DNA from: Leptospira bouyouniensis | GTDB lineage: Bacteria; Spirochaetota; Leptospiria; Leptospirales; Leptospiraceae | Direction of reading: 5' to 3' | Assembly: GCF_004769525.1 (NCBI RefSeq) | Contig: NZ_RQFT01000003.1 | Coordinates: 868,001-932,000 of the forward strand | DNA length: 64,000 bases | In this document: one piece after another, positions 29,005 through 39,200 of the stretch | Layout of the letters: each line of letters opens with the position of its first letter | How positions within the stretch are numbered: position 1 is the first letter of the stretch | Made by a program: the position numbers and the translations under genes | Notes under the pieces: model-generated | What the model saw: only the letters and a program-made list of their open reading frames with translations | The model's database searches: none | Told to the model about the DNA's origin: nothing

Positions 29005-30261
29005 ATGCATCACACTTCGAGTTTATTTTCACCACTTGTCCTCCCAAATGGAATCACGCTGGCCAATCGTTTGGTCAAAGCCGCGATGGAAGAAAATCTA
29101 TCCAATGAAAATTTAGAGCCAGATATAGCGCTTTTTCAATTATACGAATCTTGGTCAAAAGGTGGAGTCGGAACTATCATCACGGGGAACGTGATGGTGG
29201 ACCATCGAGCTATGACAGGGCCTGGAGGAGTTGTATTAGAGTTAGGAACTAATTTGGAAGGGTTTAAAACATGGTCGTCCAAAGCAAAAGCTGCTGGTGG
29301 AAAAATCATCATGCAAATCAACCACCCAGGTAGACAAATCTTGGCAAAGTTAGGTGGTAATGTTTGGGCCCCTTCAGAAGTCTCAGTTGATTTAGGAAAT
29401 CTTTCTAAACTATTGGGAAAACCAAAAGCGATGACAGAATCTGAAATTTTGGAAACGATTGAACGTTTTGCCAATACATCAAAATTAGCAGAAGACTCAG
29501 GTTTTGATGGCGTACAAATCCATGCTGCACATGGATATTTAATCAGTCAGTTCCTTTCTCCACTTGTAAACCAAAGGACCGATCGATGGGGTGGGAGTTT
29601 GGAAAATCGCTCTCGATTCCTCATTGAAGTAATCCAATCGGTTCGTAAAAATGTGAATCCAAATTTTATTGTCGCAGTGAAAATCAATTCCAGTGATTTT
29701 CAAAAAGGTGGTTTTCAGTTGGAAGATGCCATCGAAGTCATTAAAAAGATACAAACGTTAGGTGTTGATTTTATTGAAATTTCAGGTGGGAATTATGAGG
29801 CTCCTGCGATGCAAGGAATTTCTCGAGATGGATCTACTTTAGCAAGAGAAGCATACTTTTTAGACTTTGCTAGGCAGATAACAAATAAGGCTACCGTTCC
29901 CATTATGGTAACAGGAGGAATTTCAAGAAAACAGATTGCCGAATCCGTTTTGGAATCTGGAATTTCACTAGTTGGAATTGCGACAGCCCTTGCACTCAAT
30001 CCAAATTTACCTCTCGAATGGAAAGAAAACCGCGAATCTTTCGTACGTTTGCCGATCCCAAAATGGAAATCCAAAACACTTGTAGGACTAGCCACCATGG
30101 TAATGGTGCGCTACCAATTACAGAGATTATCGCAGGGGAAAAAACCGAGTTTAAAACTCATTCCTTGGTTTCGATTGTTGATGGACCAAATCCGATTGTT
30201 TCGATTAACAAAACGATACCGAGCTTGGATGGCGAATTTAGATACTTCAACCCTACACTAG
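29005..30261 (+). CDS. Old Yellow Enzyme family NADH:flavin oxidoreductase
   Basis: FMN enzyme of 418 residues with a TIM barrel. It has NGITLANRLVKAAMEE (FMN loop), QINHPGRQ, the substrate-binding HAAHGYLISQFLSPLVNQRTDRWGG and the GGISRKQIAES strand. Relatives reduce activated alkenes or act as 2,4-dienoyl-CoA reductases, but the 4Fe-4S and second flavin domain of the latter is missing. It is cytosolic. It stands alone between two hairpins and converges with the arsenite transporter gene. Confidence 0.88.
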   Translation: MHHTSSLFSPLVLPNGITLANRLVKAAMEENLSNENLEPDIALFQLYESWSKGGVGTIITGNVMVDHRAMTGPGGVVLELGTNLEGFKTWSSKAKAAGGKIIMQINHPGRQILAKLGGNVWAPSEVSVDLGNLSKLLGKPKAMTESEILETIERFANTSKLAEDSGFDGVQIHAAHGYLISQFLSPLVNQRTDRWGGSLENRSRFLIEVIQSVRKNVNPNFIVAVKINSSDFQKGGFQLEDAIEVIKKIQTLGVDFIEISGGNYEAPAMQGISRDGSTLAREAYFLDFARQITNKATVPIMVTGGISRKQIAESVLESGISLVGIATALALNPNLPLEWKENRESFVRLPIPKWKSKTLVGLATMVMVRYQLQRLSQGKKPSLKLIPWFRLLMDQIRLFRLTKRYRAWMANLDTSTLH

Positions 30262-30297
30262 GCAATCGGTTGAAGGATTTTACTCATCATTGACCAA

Positions 30298-30325
30298 GAG
30301 TAGACCAATTTGTTTTGGTCTACTC
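30298..30325. terminator. Hairpin between convergent OYE and acr3 genes
   Basis: Perfect 11-bp stem (GAGTAGACCAA with TTGGTCTACTC) with a 6-base loop. There is no long T-run, but the convergent position fits a bidirectional terminator. Confidence 0.6.
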
Positions 30326-30343
30326 ACCAATACAAATGAATCC

Positions 30344-31384
30344 TTATATGACCTTATGTTTGTAATATCGATCTCGGAAAACTAACGCAATTTTCACAAG
30401 GAATACCAAAGCGGGTACTTCGATCAATGGTCCAATGACACCAACAAATGCGGCACCACTTCCGATTCCAAATACACCAATCGAAACAGCAATGGCCAAC
30501 TCGAAGTTATTACCTGTAGCCGTAAAACTCACAGCTGCATTTTTCGAATAGTCCACTCCTAGTTTGTAACCCATCCATAAACTTAAGAAAAACATAATGA
30601 TAAAATACATTAGTAGAGGAATGGCTACTCTTATAACATCATCTGTAAGATTTACAATCATTTCTCCTTTGAAACTAAACATTACGATAATGGTAAAGAG
30701 TAAGGCAATCAGTGTGATTGGCGAAATGAAAGGAAGGAATTTTGATTCATAAAAGTCTTTGGCACCAAACCTTTCAAAACCAAATCGTAATAAAAATCCG
30801 ACAAGAAATGGAATTCCTAAATAAATCCCCACTGTCTTTGCAATTTCTACTATTTCGATGGAGACTGTCGTTGCCGCCAAACCAAAATATGGTGGAAGAA
30901 TTGTAATGAATAGATAGGCATAAAAACTATAAAAGAATACTTGGAATATGCTATTCAGGGCAACAAGTGCCGCACCGTATTCTCTATCACCCTTTGCCAA
31001 ATCATTCCATACAATGACCATTGCAATGCAACGTGCGAGTCCTATGAGAATGAGACCTGTTCTGTATTCTGGTTCATTTCGTAAAAAAAGAATCGCAAGA
31101 AAAAACATAAGGATAGGTCCCACTATCCAATTGAGAAGAAGTGATAGGCTTAATAGTTTCCCATCTCGGAACACCTTTCCCATTTCTTTGTACTTCACTT
31201 TGGCTAAAGGAGGAATCATCATTAGGATAAGCCCAATGGCTAAAGGAAAATTCGTTGTACCAACATTGAAAGTTGAAAACGCTTCAACTGTTGATGGCAT
31301 ATATTTTCCAAGCGAAACACCAATGGCCATTGCACCAAAGATCCAAATTGTCAAATATCGATCTAAAAAGGATAATTGTTTCAT
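30344..31384 (-). CDS. acr3: Arsenite efflux transporter (ACR3 type)
   Basis: Inner-membrane arsenite/proton antiporter of 346 residues with about ten helices. The first loop and helices ([29 protein letters not shown]) and the conserved cysteine helix [18 protein letters not shown] are characteristic of ACR3. It is the last gene of a four-gene arsenic operon: its ATG directly follows the TAA of the DUF6428 gene. It exports the arsenite that ArsC produces. Expression should follow ArsR derepression. Confidence 0.94.
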   Translation of the reverse strand: MKQLSFLDRYLTIWIFGAMAIGVSLGKYMPSTVEAFSTFNVGTTNFPLAIGLILMMIPPLAKVKYKEMGKVFRDGKLLSLSLLLNWIVGPILMFFLAILFLRNEPEYRTGLILIGLARCIAMVIVWNDLAKGDREYGAALVALNSIFQVFFYSFYAYLFITILPPYFGLAATTVSIEIVEIAKTVGIYLGIPFLVGFLLRFGFERFGAKDFYESKFLPFISPITLIALLFTIIVMFSFKGEMIVNLTDDVIRVAIPLLMYFIIMFFLSLWMGYKLGVDYSKNAAVSFTATGNNFELAIAVSIGVFGIGSGAAFVGVIGPLIEVPALVFLVKIALVFRDRYYKHKVI

Positions 31385-31942
31385 TTAGCAACAACCTGCA
31401 GATTCTTTTTCTTTTTTTAATCCACTCGTATTACAACAAGAAGATGAAGTCAGCTGGATGTTTAGATTTTCATTCGCAATTTGTTTTATGTCTTTATCTA
31501 ACTTTGGTAAACCACATTTAGAACTAGCTTTGCATTCTGTGGCACCATCGATCAAATATACCACCAAGTTTGTTTCTTCAATTTTAATATCGGAAACAAA
31601 GTATTGTCTCATTGCTGATGATGAATTACCAAATTCGATCCTCAAAATCGCATTTTCCGGGATCGATATTGCTTTTGAAACCTTAGCATAGATATTACTT
31701 ATTTTTTTTAGACTCATCGATTCTGTTTCTATATTTTCGTTTGGTTCTAAAACTTGTAAGATGATTTCCTTCCATGTATCTAGGTTACCACCACAATCAA
31801 CAGATTCAATCGTTGCCAATTTAAATTCCGTGATATGGTAGTTAGGGTAGATCTGTTGATTGTTTTGATAAATGAATTTCAATTGTAATTCAGGATATAA
31901 TTCCAGATATTTTTTAAATTCCATCCAAGTTAAAGATTTCAT
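31385..31942 (-). CDS. DUF6428 protein, arsenic-operon accessory
   Basis: Protein of about 185 residues of the DUF6428 type found in arsenic operons. It is cytosolic, with a C-terminal domain holding several Cys residues (GATECKASSKCGLP, SSSCCN and the very end SAGCC), so it could bind arsenite or a thiol ligand. I chose the ATG at 31942 because GGAG lies 6 bases upstream; an ATG at 31954 overlaps that site. It is flanked directly by arsC and acr3. The role is unknown; an arsenite chaperone or sensor is a guess. Confidence 0.75.
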   Translation of the reverse strand: MKSLTWMEFKKYLELYPELQLKFIYQNNQQIYPNYHITEFKLATIESVDCGGNLDTWKEIILQVLEPNENIETESMSLKKISNIYAKVSKAISIPENAILRIEFGNSSSAMRQYFVSDIKIEETNLVVYLIDGATECKASSKCGLPKLDKDIKQIANENLNIQLTSSSCCNTSGLKKEKESAGCC

Positions 31943-31955
31943 CGAGTTCTCCATA

Positions 31956-32375
31956 TTACTTTAATTCCTTGTTTACAAAGTTTTCACAATAGTTTCGAAT
32001 TTCTTCCCTAGTATCTGCAAATGCTTTCCAAATTTCTTCATCAGTTCCTTGTTTTTTCGATGGGTCACTGAAGTTATGATGAAAACGTTTTGCATCACTA
32101 GGAAAGTAAGGACAGTTTTCTTTTGCATGGTCACAAACTGTGATTAAAAAATCGAAGTTAATGTTTTTATATTCATTAATGTGATTTGAAGTGTGGTTTG
32201 AAATATCAATTCCTACTTCTTTCATAGTTGTGATTGCCTTCGGATTCACTCCATGAGTTTCAATTCCAGCGCTATAGACATTGGCTTTATCTTTGGCATA
32301 AAAACGCATCCAACCTTCAGCAATTTGACTCCGACAACTATTCCCTGTACAAAGGATTAATATATTTTTTTTCAT
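31956..32375 (-). CDS. arsC: Arsenate reductase, low-molecular-weight phosphatase type
   Basis: Thioredoxin-dependent arsenate reductase of about 139 residues from the ATG at 32375. The P-loop CTGNSCRS (Cys-x5-Arg) is near the N-terminus, and the two later Cys of the redox relay are seen in TVCDHAKENCPYFP. It reduces arsenate to arsenite, which ACR3 exports. The start is placed just after the arsR stop, with GAGGG about 8 bases upstream; the open frame continues upstream into arsR but that part is not conserved. Confidence 0.93.
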   Translation of the reverse strand: MKKNILILCTGNSCRSQIAEGWMRFYAKDKANVYSAGIETHGVNPKAITTMKEVGIDISNHTSNHINEYKNINFDFLITVCDHAKENCPYFPSDAKRFHHNFSDPSKKQGTDEEIWKAFADTREEIRNYCENFVNKELK

Positions 32376-32376
32376 C

Positions 32377-32718
32377 TTAACAACAGCCCTCATTTTCCTT
32401 TTGATATTCTTTGATTGAATTGATACATTTGATAAACCCATCAGACATTTGGTAAAAATGTTCCCAATCGATGCAGTAACAAGAACTAGTTCCTTCTACT
32501 GATCCTTTCACTAACCCACCTTCTTTTAGTTCTTTTAAGTGTTGGGATACCGTGGATTGGGCTAAGGGTAAAACCTCAACAATCTCGCCACAAACACATG
32601 TTTGGCGTTTAGCCAACACTTCTAATATAGCAATCCTTGCAGGGTGAGATAAAAGTTTCGCAAACGTTGCAAAATTTTGGATCGATTCCGGGAATTCTGA
32701 TTTTTTATTGGATGCCAT
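32377..32718 (-). CDS. arsR: Arsenical resistance repressor
   Basis: ArsR-family winged-helix repressor of 113 residues: LLSHPARIAILEVLAKRQTCVCGEIVEVL contains the metal site CVC (Cys41 and Cys43), then the recognition helix QSTVSQHLKELKEGGLV. The C-terminus ends in GCC, two further Cys that may contribute to arsenite binding. It is the first gene of the operon arsR-arsC-DUF6428-acr3. The operator palindrome lies 6 bases upstream of the ATG, so autorepression is very likely. Confidence 0.94.
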   Translation of the reverse strand: MASNKKSEFPESIQNFATFAKLLSHPARIAILEVLAKRQTCVCGEIVEVLPLAQSTVSQHLKELKEGGLVKGSVEGTSSCYCIDWEHFYQMSDGFIKCINSIKEYQKENEGCC

Positions 32719-32723
32719 AGTAT

Positions 32724-32764
32724 ATCGTAAATATACGATTAAATAAATCTAAAAATTCTGTCAA
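32724..32764 (-). promoter_or_regulatory. ars operon promoter and ArsR operator
   Basis: On the minus strand a TTGACA -35 box (32759-32764) is followed by a perfect inverted repeat ATCGTA-N4-TACGAT (32724-32739) that ends 6 bases before the arsR ATG. No clear ribosome site is seen. The site fits the 12-bp-palindrome type of ArsR operators. The -10 box may be TTTAAT at a 15-base spacing, so it is uncertain. Confidence 0.7.
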
Positions 32765-32873
32765 GGGGAATCTTGGACTGCCGAGACCATCGGAAGAGAG
32801 TTCTAGGCACAGGAAGCGGAAAAATGTGACTAGTGATAAGATTATAGTGATGGGGAGTCGCCGTAAACCCTGA

Positions 32874-32947
32874 GTAGGAACCTCCGAGATTGTCTCGGAG
32901 ATTACGGTTTCCTACCAAATGAGAATTTTGGAAGGATAAATCCTTCC
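32874..32947. repeat. Structured intergenic element with two hairpins
   Basis: The inner stem CTCCGAGA with TCTCGGAG (8 bp) sits inside a longer outer stem (GTAGGAA with TTTCCTAC) at 32874-32915. A second hairpin, GGAAGGA-TAAA-TCCTTCC, follows at 32930-32947. They lie between the ars promoter and the end of a minus-strand gene. There is no clear T-run. It could act as a terminator for the exported-protein gene or be a dispersed element. Confidence 0.5.
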
Positions 32948-32968
32948 TTTGGCAAAATTACCATTAGA

Positions 32969-33778
32969 TTAGATCCCAGATCCATCTGGGATGACCACAG
33001 GATCGTCAGAAGTGGGAGTGTCTGGTTTGACATCCGCTGGAGTATAACCATGGTCATTTGGTTTTTGTCTACTGGAATCAAAATCGGAAGTAGACGGTTT
33101 GTGGTTTCCTTCTACCGAAAACAACCAACCATCTTCTTGTTTTTGAGAGACACCTTGTTCGTGAGGGAAAGTATCAATAGGACGAATTGTGATGGATACA
33201 TATTGTATCAACCGTTCATCTTTGATTGGATCTAAATACGCCAAACTATCGTTACGCCATCTGTTTTTAGCTCGAGGTTCTCTTCGGAAACTTTTCATTA
33301 CCATATCGAGTTCTTTTGCATATTTAGCATATAAAACTCGGGTGGTTTTTGCTTGGATCACGAAATACATTCCACCTTTTTTATGGAACAAAAACCGATT
33401 CGATATTGTTTGTTTATTTTCAGTATAATGCAAAACAACAAATACAGATTCGTCAAAACCAGCTATTTCGTTTTCTAATACTTTTTCACGAACTAACTTT
33501 AAATCAGGATATTTGATTAGAAATGTATCTACTGTTTCTTCGATAAAACGATCAATGTCGTATTCTTTTGTTCGGCGGGCAACATCAATTTGTAAGATTG
33601 CCTCTCGATTGGTTTTTGCAATTTGAATCCGAACAGTATCTGCATGGCGTAAAACAGACTTTGCCCAACCTCTTGGGTATTCAAAAGCAAAACCTAGTGA
33701 GTCTTCAACCCAAGTAGCTGCTTCAAGTCCCGCAAATGTTAGACATAATAAAAATAAGAGGCAAAGTCGCTTTTTCAT
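32969..33778 (-). CDS. Exported protein, unknown
   Basis: Exported protein of about 269 residues with signal KKRLCLLFLLCLTFAGLEA. The mature N-terminus reads ATWVEDSLGFAFEYPRGW, which resembles the start of PsbP/MOG1-like exported domains that follow a similar GFSFEYP-W pattern. The middle (about 20-180) is a mixed alpha/beta domain. The C-terminal 60 residues are low in structure and rich in Asp, Pro and Ser (KPDTPTSDDPVVIPDG). ATG at 33778 is preferred to an upstream TTG. It follows the epimerase gene on the same strand with a 29-base gap. Confidence 0.65.
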   Translation of the reverse strand: MKKRLCLLFLLCLTFAGLEAATWVEDSLGFAFEYPRGWAKSVLRHADTVRIQIAKTNREAILQIDVARRTKEYDIDRFIEETVDTFLIKYPDLKLVREKVLENEIAGFDESVFVVLHYTENKQTISNRFLFHKKGGMYFVIQAKTTRVLYAKYAKELDMVMKSFRREPRAKNRWRNDSLAYLDPIKDERLIQYVSITIRPIDTFPHEQGVSQKQEDGWLFSVEGNHKPSTSDFDSSRQKPNDHGYTPADVKPDTPTSDDPVVIPDGSGI

Positions 33779-33807
33779 ACTTACAATATCGGCCAATCAT
33801 CCTATCA

Positions 33808-34770
33808 TTATTGATAGTCGAGTAATCCTTTTCGTAAATCTGATTTTGGAAAATATCCAATCTTTTCCCAGGAACCGGCATCATAAATCGCAACGGATTC
33901 GAGTAAAGGTTGGAGTGGGGAACCATGAAAGGGTTTTTTACGGATCCAACTGATCATGCGAAATAAAATGTCGATGAGTTTGGACCAAGACCCTGTGACA
34001 GGAATTGGCAATTGTCTTTTTTTGGTGATCCCTAAATCTTGGAAGGTCCGAATTACAGTTTCGATAGTTACCGCTTCTGGATGTGAAAAGACATAGAGGG
34101 ATTCTGGTTTTTTTCCAGCAAAACAATGTTTGGTCCAAAGATAAATCGCTTCCGTGGCATCTTCGATATGTAAGATCGATTTTTTTCGAGTTGGTGGGAT
34201 TTTTGGGTACACCCCTCGTTTCATCAGAGACTTTAATTTTGAGATAAAACTTTTAGTACCTTTTCCATAAATACTTGCGAGTCGGATCACCGAATAGTTT
34301 TGCCCACTTTGGAAAATAAAATCCTCGGCTAAAGCTTTTGTTTTTGCATAAATGGTTTTCCCAAACCGCTCGCTATGCAGTGTTAATTCCGTTTCTTTTG
34401 AACCATAAACAGATATACTACTCACAAATCCAAAATGTGGAATTTGTTTTTGGATTGCAAATGACACTAGTTGTTTGGTTGCATTTACATTGATTTGGTA
34501 ATAAGTGGCTTCATCTACTTTTGCCCCTGAAACAACAGCTGCTAGGTGTAAAACCAAATCGATTGGTTCTTTAATGTTCAAATCACTCAAATCATTTAGA
34601 TTTTTTAAATCGCGTTCGTAAAACTTAAAATGTTTATGATGGCGAATGTTTTCAGGAAAATGGGAATGGTTTGTTCCAATGGCAATGATTTTGTAATCTG
34701 GAATTAATTTGCCAATCAATGCCTTGCCAAGAACTCCGCTTCCACCTGTGATGAGGATTGTTTTTGTCAT
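33808..34770 (-). CDS. NAD-dependent epimerase/dehydratase
   Basis: Extended SDR of about 320 residues with the NAD-binding motif ILITGGSGVLGKAL, the strand LVLHLAAVVSG, the catalytic Ser in GFVSSISVYG and the YAKTK Tyr/Lys pair. It acts on a nucleotide sugar or similar sugar substrate that cannot be named. The start is the ATG at 34770, which overlaps the stop of the DUF445 gene (ATGA), indicating coupling. Its role next to a DUF445 membrane protein is unclear. Confidence 0.85.
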   Translation of the reverse strand: MTKTILITGGSGVLGKALIGKLIPDYKIIAIGTNHSHFPENIRHHKHFKFYERDLKNLNDLSDLNIKEPIDLVLHLAAVVSGAKVDEATYYQINVNATKQLVSFAIQKQIPHFGFVSSISVYGSKETELTLHSERFGKTIYAKTKALAEDFIFQSGQNYSVIRLASIYGKGTKSFISKLKSLMKRGVYPKIPPTRKKSILHIEDATEAIYLWTKHCFAGKKPESLYVFSHPEAVTIETVIRTFQDLGITKKRQLPIPVTGSWSKLIDILFRMISWIRKKPFHGSPLQPLLESVAIYDAGSWEKIGYFPKSDLRKGLLDYQ

Positions 34771-35987
34771 ATAATAAATACCATTTGGAACCAACCCACA
34801 AGTGCACCGAGAGCTGCACCAACTAGGATGAGTAACATTTCATCCTCTTGGAAGGCAGATCGTAAAATAGATTCAAATTCTTTTGGAGGAAGGGCTGACA
34901 TTCGGTCACCCATCATCTTCTCTATTTGTAACGATTCTCCTAAATATGCTTCAAGATGGAATGCATTTTCAATTGCATTGTCTGCCATTGCGACTGAAAT
35001 TCTTTCTTTGGCAGCATCAAATTCATTAATTTTGCCTGTTGCATATAAGGCAGGTTTTGCAAGGAAAGTAACTGTGTCCACATGACCACTCACTTCATTG
35101 CGAATGATATCGATGATTTCTTTTGAAGCTTTTCCAAAAATAAGTTCCGAGAGGATATTTTTAGGTGTGAGAATTTTTTCACTCACAAGTTTTGCGTATA
35201 ACCTAGAAACTTCGTTTTGCCTTTTTAAAAACAATCCTTGGTAAGTCCAAAATCCCAATACTTTTTTGGGAATAAGTGGTCGAAAGATCATTTCAAGTGC
35301 CAGGTAATTCGTTAAATAACCTACGATCACTCCTTGGATGGGGAGTGTCCAAGATAATGGAAAAAAAATCATAAAGACCATTTGGATAAGTCCAAGTAAA
35401 AATCCAAAATAAAAACCTGAACGTTCAATGAATTTGAACTCTGGGGCACCAACCTCTTGAAAGAGCTCTACCACCAAACTTACGTTACTGCCAGATAATT
35501 TCTTTAAAACTAATGCTTTCACATCGAATAAAGAATCAATATCCGCTTGGAGTTTTTTAATTACCTTGCGAATGGTGATTCCACTTTCTCTCCTAACTTT
35601 ATGGTAAATTTCTTCCTTTACCAAGTCAGGAATGATGTCCCAAAGTTTAGGATCAAGACTATCCGAAAATTCTTTGATCGTATAACGAATGCTAGAGTCG
35701 AGTGCAGGTAAAAATACAGTTTCTGCTTTTTTTGGATCTACTTTTAGAAATACTTCTTTGATATTGAGTAGGCGTTCTGTGATCACATCCACAGATTTAC
35801 TCGCCATTTTGTGTGCTTTTCTTGGAATAATGCCCTGCCAACCTAAGTAGGGTGGGAAACCAATAAATTGGATGGGGTAAAAAGTCATTTTCAAAGCCAA
35901 CCAATTGGTCACCCAACCCACAAACCCATATGTAAATGGGATCATGAGCAATTTCCACCCGCCGACCGAAAGCCAAGAATCCCACAT
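34767..35987 (-). CDS. DUF445 membrane protein
   Basis: Protein of 406 residues of the DUF445 (YheB/YjiN-like) family. The N-terminal helix region PFTYGFVGWVTNWLALKMTFYP, followed by a proline-aromatic loop and GWQGIIPRKAHKMASKSVDV, is a family hallmark; a second copy of the same type appears in the middle (GYLTNYLALEMIFRPL and GFWTYQGLFLKRQNEVSRLY). The C-terminus ends in another hydrophobic helix. It is in the inner membrane; the function of the family is unknown. It is first in a minus-strand operon with the epimerase and exported-protein genes. Confidence 0.88.
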   Translation of the reverse strand: MWDSWLSVGGWKLLMIPFTYGFVGWVTNWLALKMTFYPIQFIGFPPYLGWQGIIPRKAHKMASKSVDVITERLLNIKEVFLKVDPKKAETVFLPALDSSIRYTIKEFSDSLDPKLWDIIPDLVKEEIYHKVRRESGITIRKVIKKLQADIDSLFDVKALVLKKLSGSNVSLVVELFQEVGAPEFKFIERSGFYFGFLLGLIQMVFMIFFPLSWTLPIQGVIVGYLTNYLALEMIFRPLIPKKVLGFWTYQGLFLKRQNEVSRLYAKLVSEKILTPKNILSELIFGKASKEIIDIIRNEVSGHVDTVTFLAKPALYATGKINEFDAAKERISVAMADNAIENAFHLEAYLGESLQIEKMMGDRMSALPPKEFESILRSAFQEDEMLLILVGAALGALVGWFQMVFII

Positions 35988-36230
35988 ATTTGCTAAGAAT
36001 AGGCTTTGTTTCAGAAAGGAATGGGCAATCGAAATTCGTTTTCCTGTCTAATTTTCCCTCAAAAGGTGTAAAAAACGAAATTTTTCTCCGATACCCCTAA
36101 AAAAGATTTGCTTTGTGTACGGAAACAAACTACAAATGGTACACTTTGGGAGTTCTTAGGAATTTCCCGAAGCGATTTGAAAGGAAGTGACGGTTTCGTC
36201 ACAAAGCGAATTTGATTAGAGGGTAAGTCT

Positions 36231-39200
36231 ATGCGCGTTCGAGGGTTCTTCACCATTCTCGTTCTCATTTCTATTGTTTTTGTAGGTTGTTCTCGTAAAA
36301 AGAAATCAATGCCGTTTTGGTTGTTATTGGGTACTGGCGGAGCCGTGTCGGATAACAATGATCAAACGGAACTCCCACCTGATTCGAATGGAGTCCCTCT
36401 CCCACCACCTGGCGGTTCTGTCGGTGTGACTGATCCCGAAGAAGTTCCAAATAATGAATCCGAACAAGAAGTACCAAATCATGGTCCCGCTCGGGTCATA
36501 GGTTCCATTGTCCCAGTTGTTGCAGGTGTACCTGCGAATGTTGTTTGTGGCAATCCTGGAGCTCCATCTGCGCCCGCTTGCGTGGATCTTACTTTAATTT
36601 CTGTACGCATCGAAGTTGCTAATGGTGAAGTCAGTACACTTGTTGCGTCAAAATATGCAGAAGCCAATGGAAGTTTTGTTTTTGATTTATCTGACCTTCC
36701 AAATAATAATTACCGAGTTCTCATTAACACCGGTTATGGTTTAAATTATACTTACCAAGATTTTTCTTACGTTTACGACCCGACACAAACTCCTTACACC
36801 CTTGTTAACGTAGGTAATTTACTTGCGGAAAGAATGTATTATGCACAAGGCCCTGCTCAATTTACAGGAGTTGTCACAAGTCCTGGATTTTCAGGAGATG
36901 GAGTGAATGTTCCAGCTGGACCTGTGGCTGGCATTGTTGTAAACATTGTTGATTCCAATGGTAATACGGTAGGAACAGGAGTCACCAACGCCAATGGACA
37001 ATATGTAATTTCGATCAACCCTCTCCCTAACGGGAATTATACGATTGTGTATGTTGGTGATTCGGTTGAGGTTTCTGGACAACCTTTTGCCACTATCCAA
37101 GAATCTGTACATTTTACGTTTCCAGGAACCAATCCAAATACAGTTGCAGTTGTTGATTTAGGTATCACGAGTTTGCCATGGATGGCCGCAACGGAAAGTG
37201 ATCTTTTACTTTCTGGTGTGATTAGAAATGGGGCCCTTTCAAGCGACCAGTCTTCTGTTTTTACCATCAAACTAAAAAATGAACATGGTGCTGTGTTACA
37301 AACAGTACAAATCACTGGGAATGGTAATTTTTCGATCGAAGGATTTGAACTCACTAACGGTGTCTATTATTTAGAAGTTTCGAACCCTTCCTTTTATACA
37401 ACCACTCAATCTTTTTTGTTCTCAGCAGCTCCAAATGGTGGAACCAAATCGATCACATTACTTGATCCTATCCTAATTGTTGCAAAACCTTCCTTAGTCG
37501 TTGGGTATGTCAAAGATGCAAACAACAATCATATTCCTGGCGCTGTCATTAACGTTCGACCATCATCAAATCAACCACCATCGAACATTGTATACCTGAA
37601 AGATGATCCAATTTTAGGTAATGCGATCAAACTTTGGATTTTGGAATCTTTAAGTGTCGTTGCAGGAACCAATTGTGCTTTAAACCCTACCGGTTCGGTA
37701 TGTTCCTGTGCTGTGAATCCATCGGCATCTTGTTTGTCTTCAGTGCAAGGTACAGGCCCGTGGGCTTACCAAACCTATGCAAACAAAATGTATGAGGTGA
37801 ATCCAACTACCAAAGAAGTATCTTTCCTTGGTGCCAGTGGGCTTTGGGCATACTATATCTCTGCACCTGGTTTTGAAAACTATTGTGGAAATAATGCAGC
37901 ACCTTGTTCCGCTAATCCTTTGCAAGTTAGTTTGAACGGCGCAACATATAATGCGGGAACCATTTCTATGACTTCGATTGCCACTCGCTCACAAATTGCT
38001 GGTTCGATTTCAGTTCGTGACAATGCACCTACAGCTAACTCAACTCATACGACACAATCAGGTTTGTATGTTGTGATGTTAGGGAATACAAACGATACAG
38101 GTGCGTCCCTTGTTCACATTACAACAACCTCATCGGGACAGTTTAGTTTTGGAGGTGGATCTTATGTTGTGACTCTTCCGCAAGTATTACCAGCACCATT
38201 TACCAATGATGATGCTGGAAGGGTTACTTATGCACTTTACCAATTGGGTACAGGTTCAGCCACCACTCTTTCGAATTCTCCGAGTGTAGCGCGTGCCAAT
38301 GACAATACTGCACCAGTTGACATCATTGGTGGAACTGAATATAATTTCCGTCAAAGTTCCTACCAAATCATAGTGGTAGATCGTGTTGCACCATCCTACC
38401 AATTGAGTTATTTATCTTCGAATAGCCTACGAGTTGACACGTCTACAGTGGCAACTAATTTGTATGCATCAAATCCAGTGATCTTTCATTTGAATGGTGT
38501 TGTTCTTCATAGTGCAAGGGCAACTGTCACTGGTGTTGTTACGGATGCAGTGTCCACTTCGGTTGTGAGTGGAGCTACTATCACTCTTGGACGATTGGTA
38601 GGTGGAAATTTCACTCCGGATGTGAAGAGAGACTGTTCGGGTGCATTTGATTCTCCAAATTGTACTGTTTCCTCCGTTAGAACAGCTGGAAATGACCAAG
38701 TCATCGGATCTGTCACATCACAAGCAAACGGAAGTTATAGTTTTACTTTCCTTTCTCCAGGTTCTTATCACTTACGCGTAGAAAAAAATGGGATCACTAC
38801 TTATTTCCCAGTCGAAGTAGGATCTAGCGGTGGGACTGTTGTTGTGAACACACCTGTGATTACCAATGATGGACGTGGTCACCTATCAGGATCTGTGCGA
38901 ACACCTGGTGGATTTGCTTTCCTAGGAACGTATTCATTAGAAATCGTAGATCCTAATGGTGGGACAGTTCGCCCATCGGTTGGGGTGCAACCATCTTCAA
39001 TCGCAACAGGGGCAACTGTTTTCTCCAATGCAAGCCAGTATACGATCTTTAATATCAATGCAGGTCGTTGGAAAATTCGATTTGTGTCAGCAGGATACCA
39101 AACTGTGGAAGGGATTGTGGACATCCAAGCTGATGTCACAACCAATTTCGATATCATTACCTTTGTCCCTGGTAGCCAAACCAGTGGAACCATATCGGGA

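Noticed and set aside
36187..36202. Perfect palindrome GTGACG-GTTT-CGTCAC upstream of the giant lipoprotein, considered as a CRP-type site
   Set aside because: The GTGA/TCAC spacing is 8 and not 6 bases, so it does not match the CRP site. It may be a simple hairpin in the leader.
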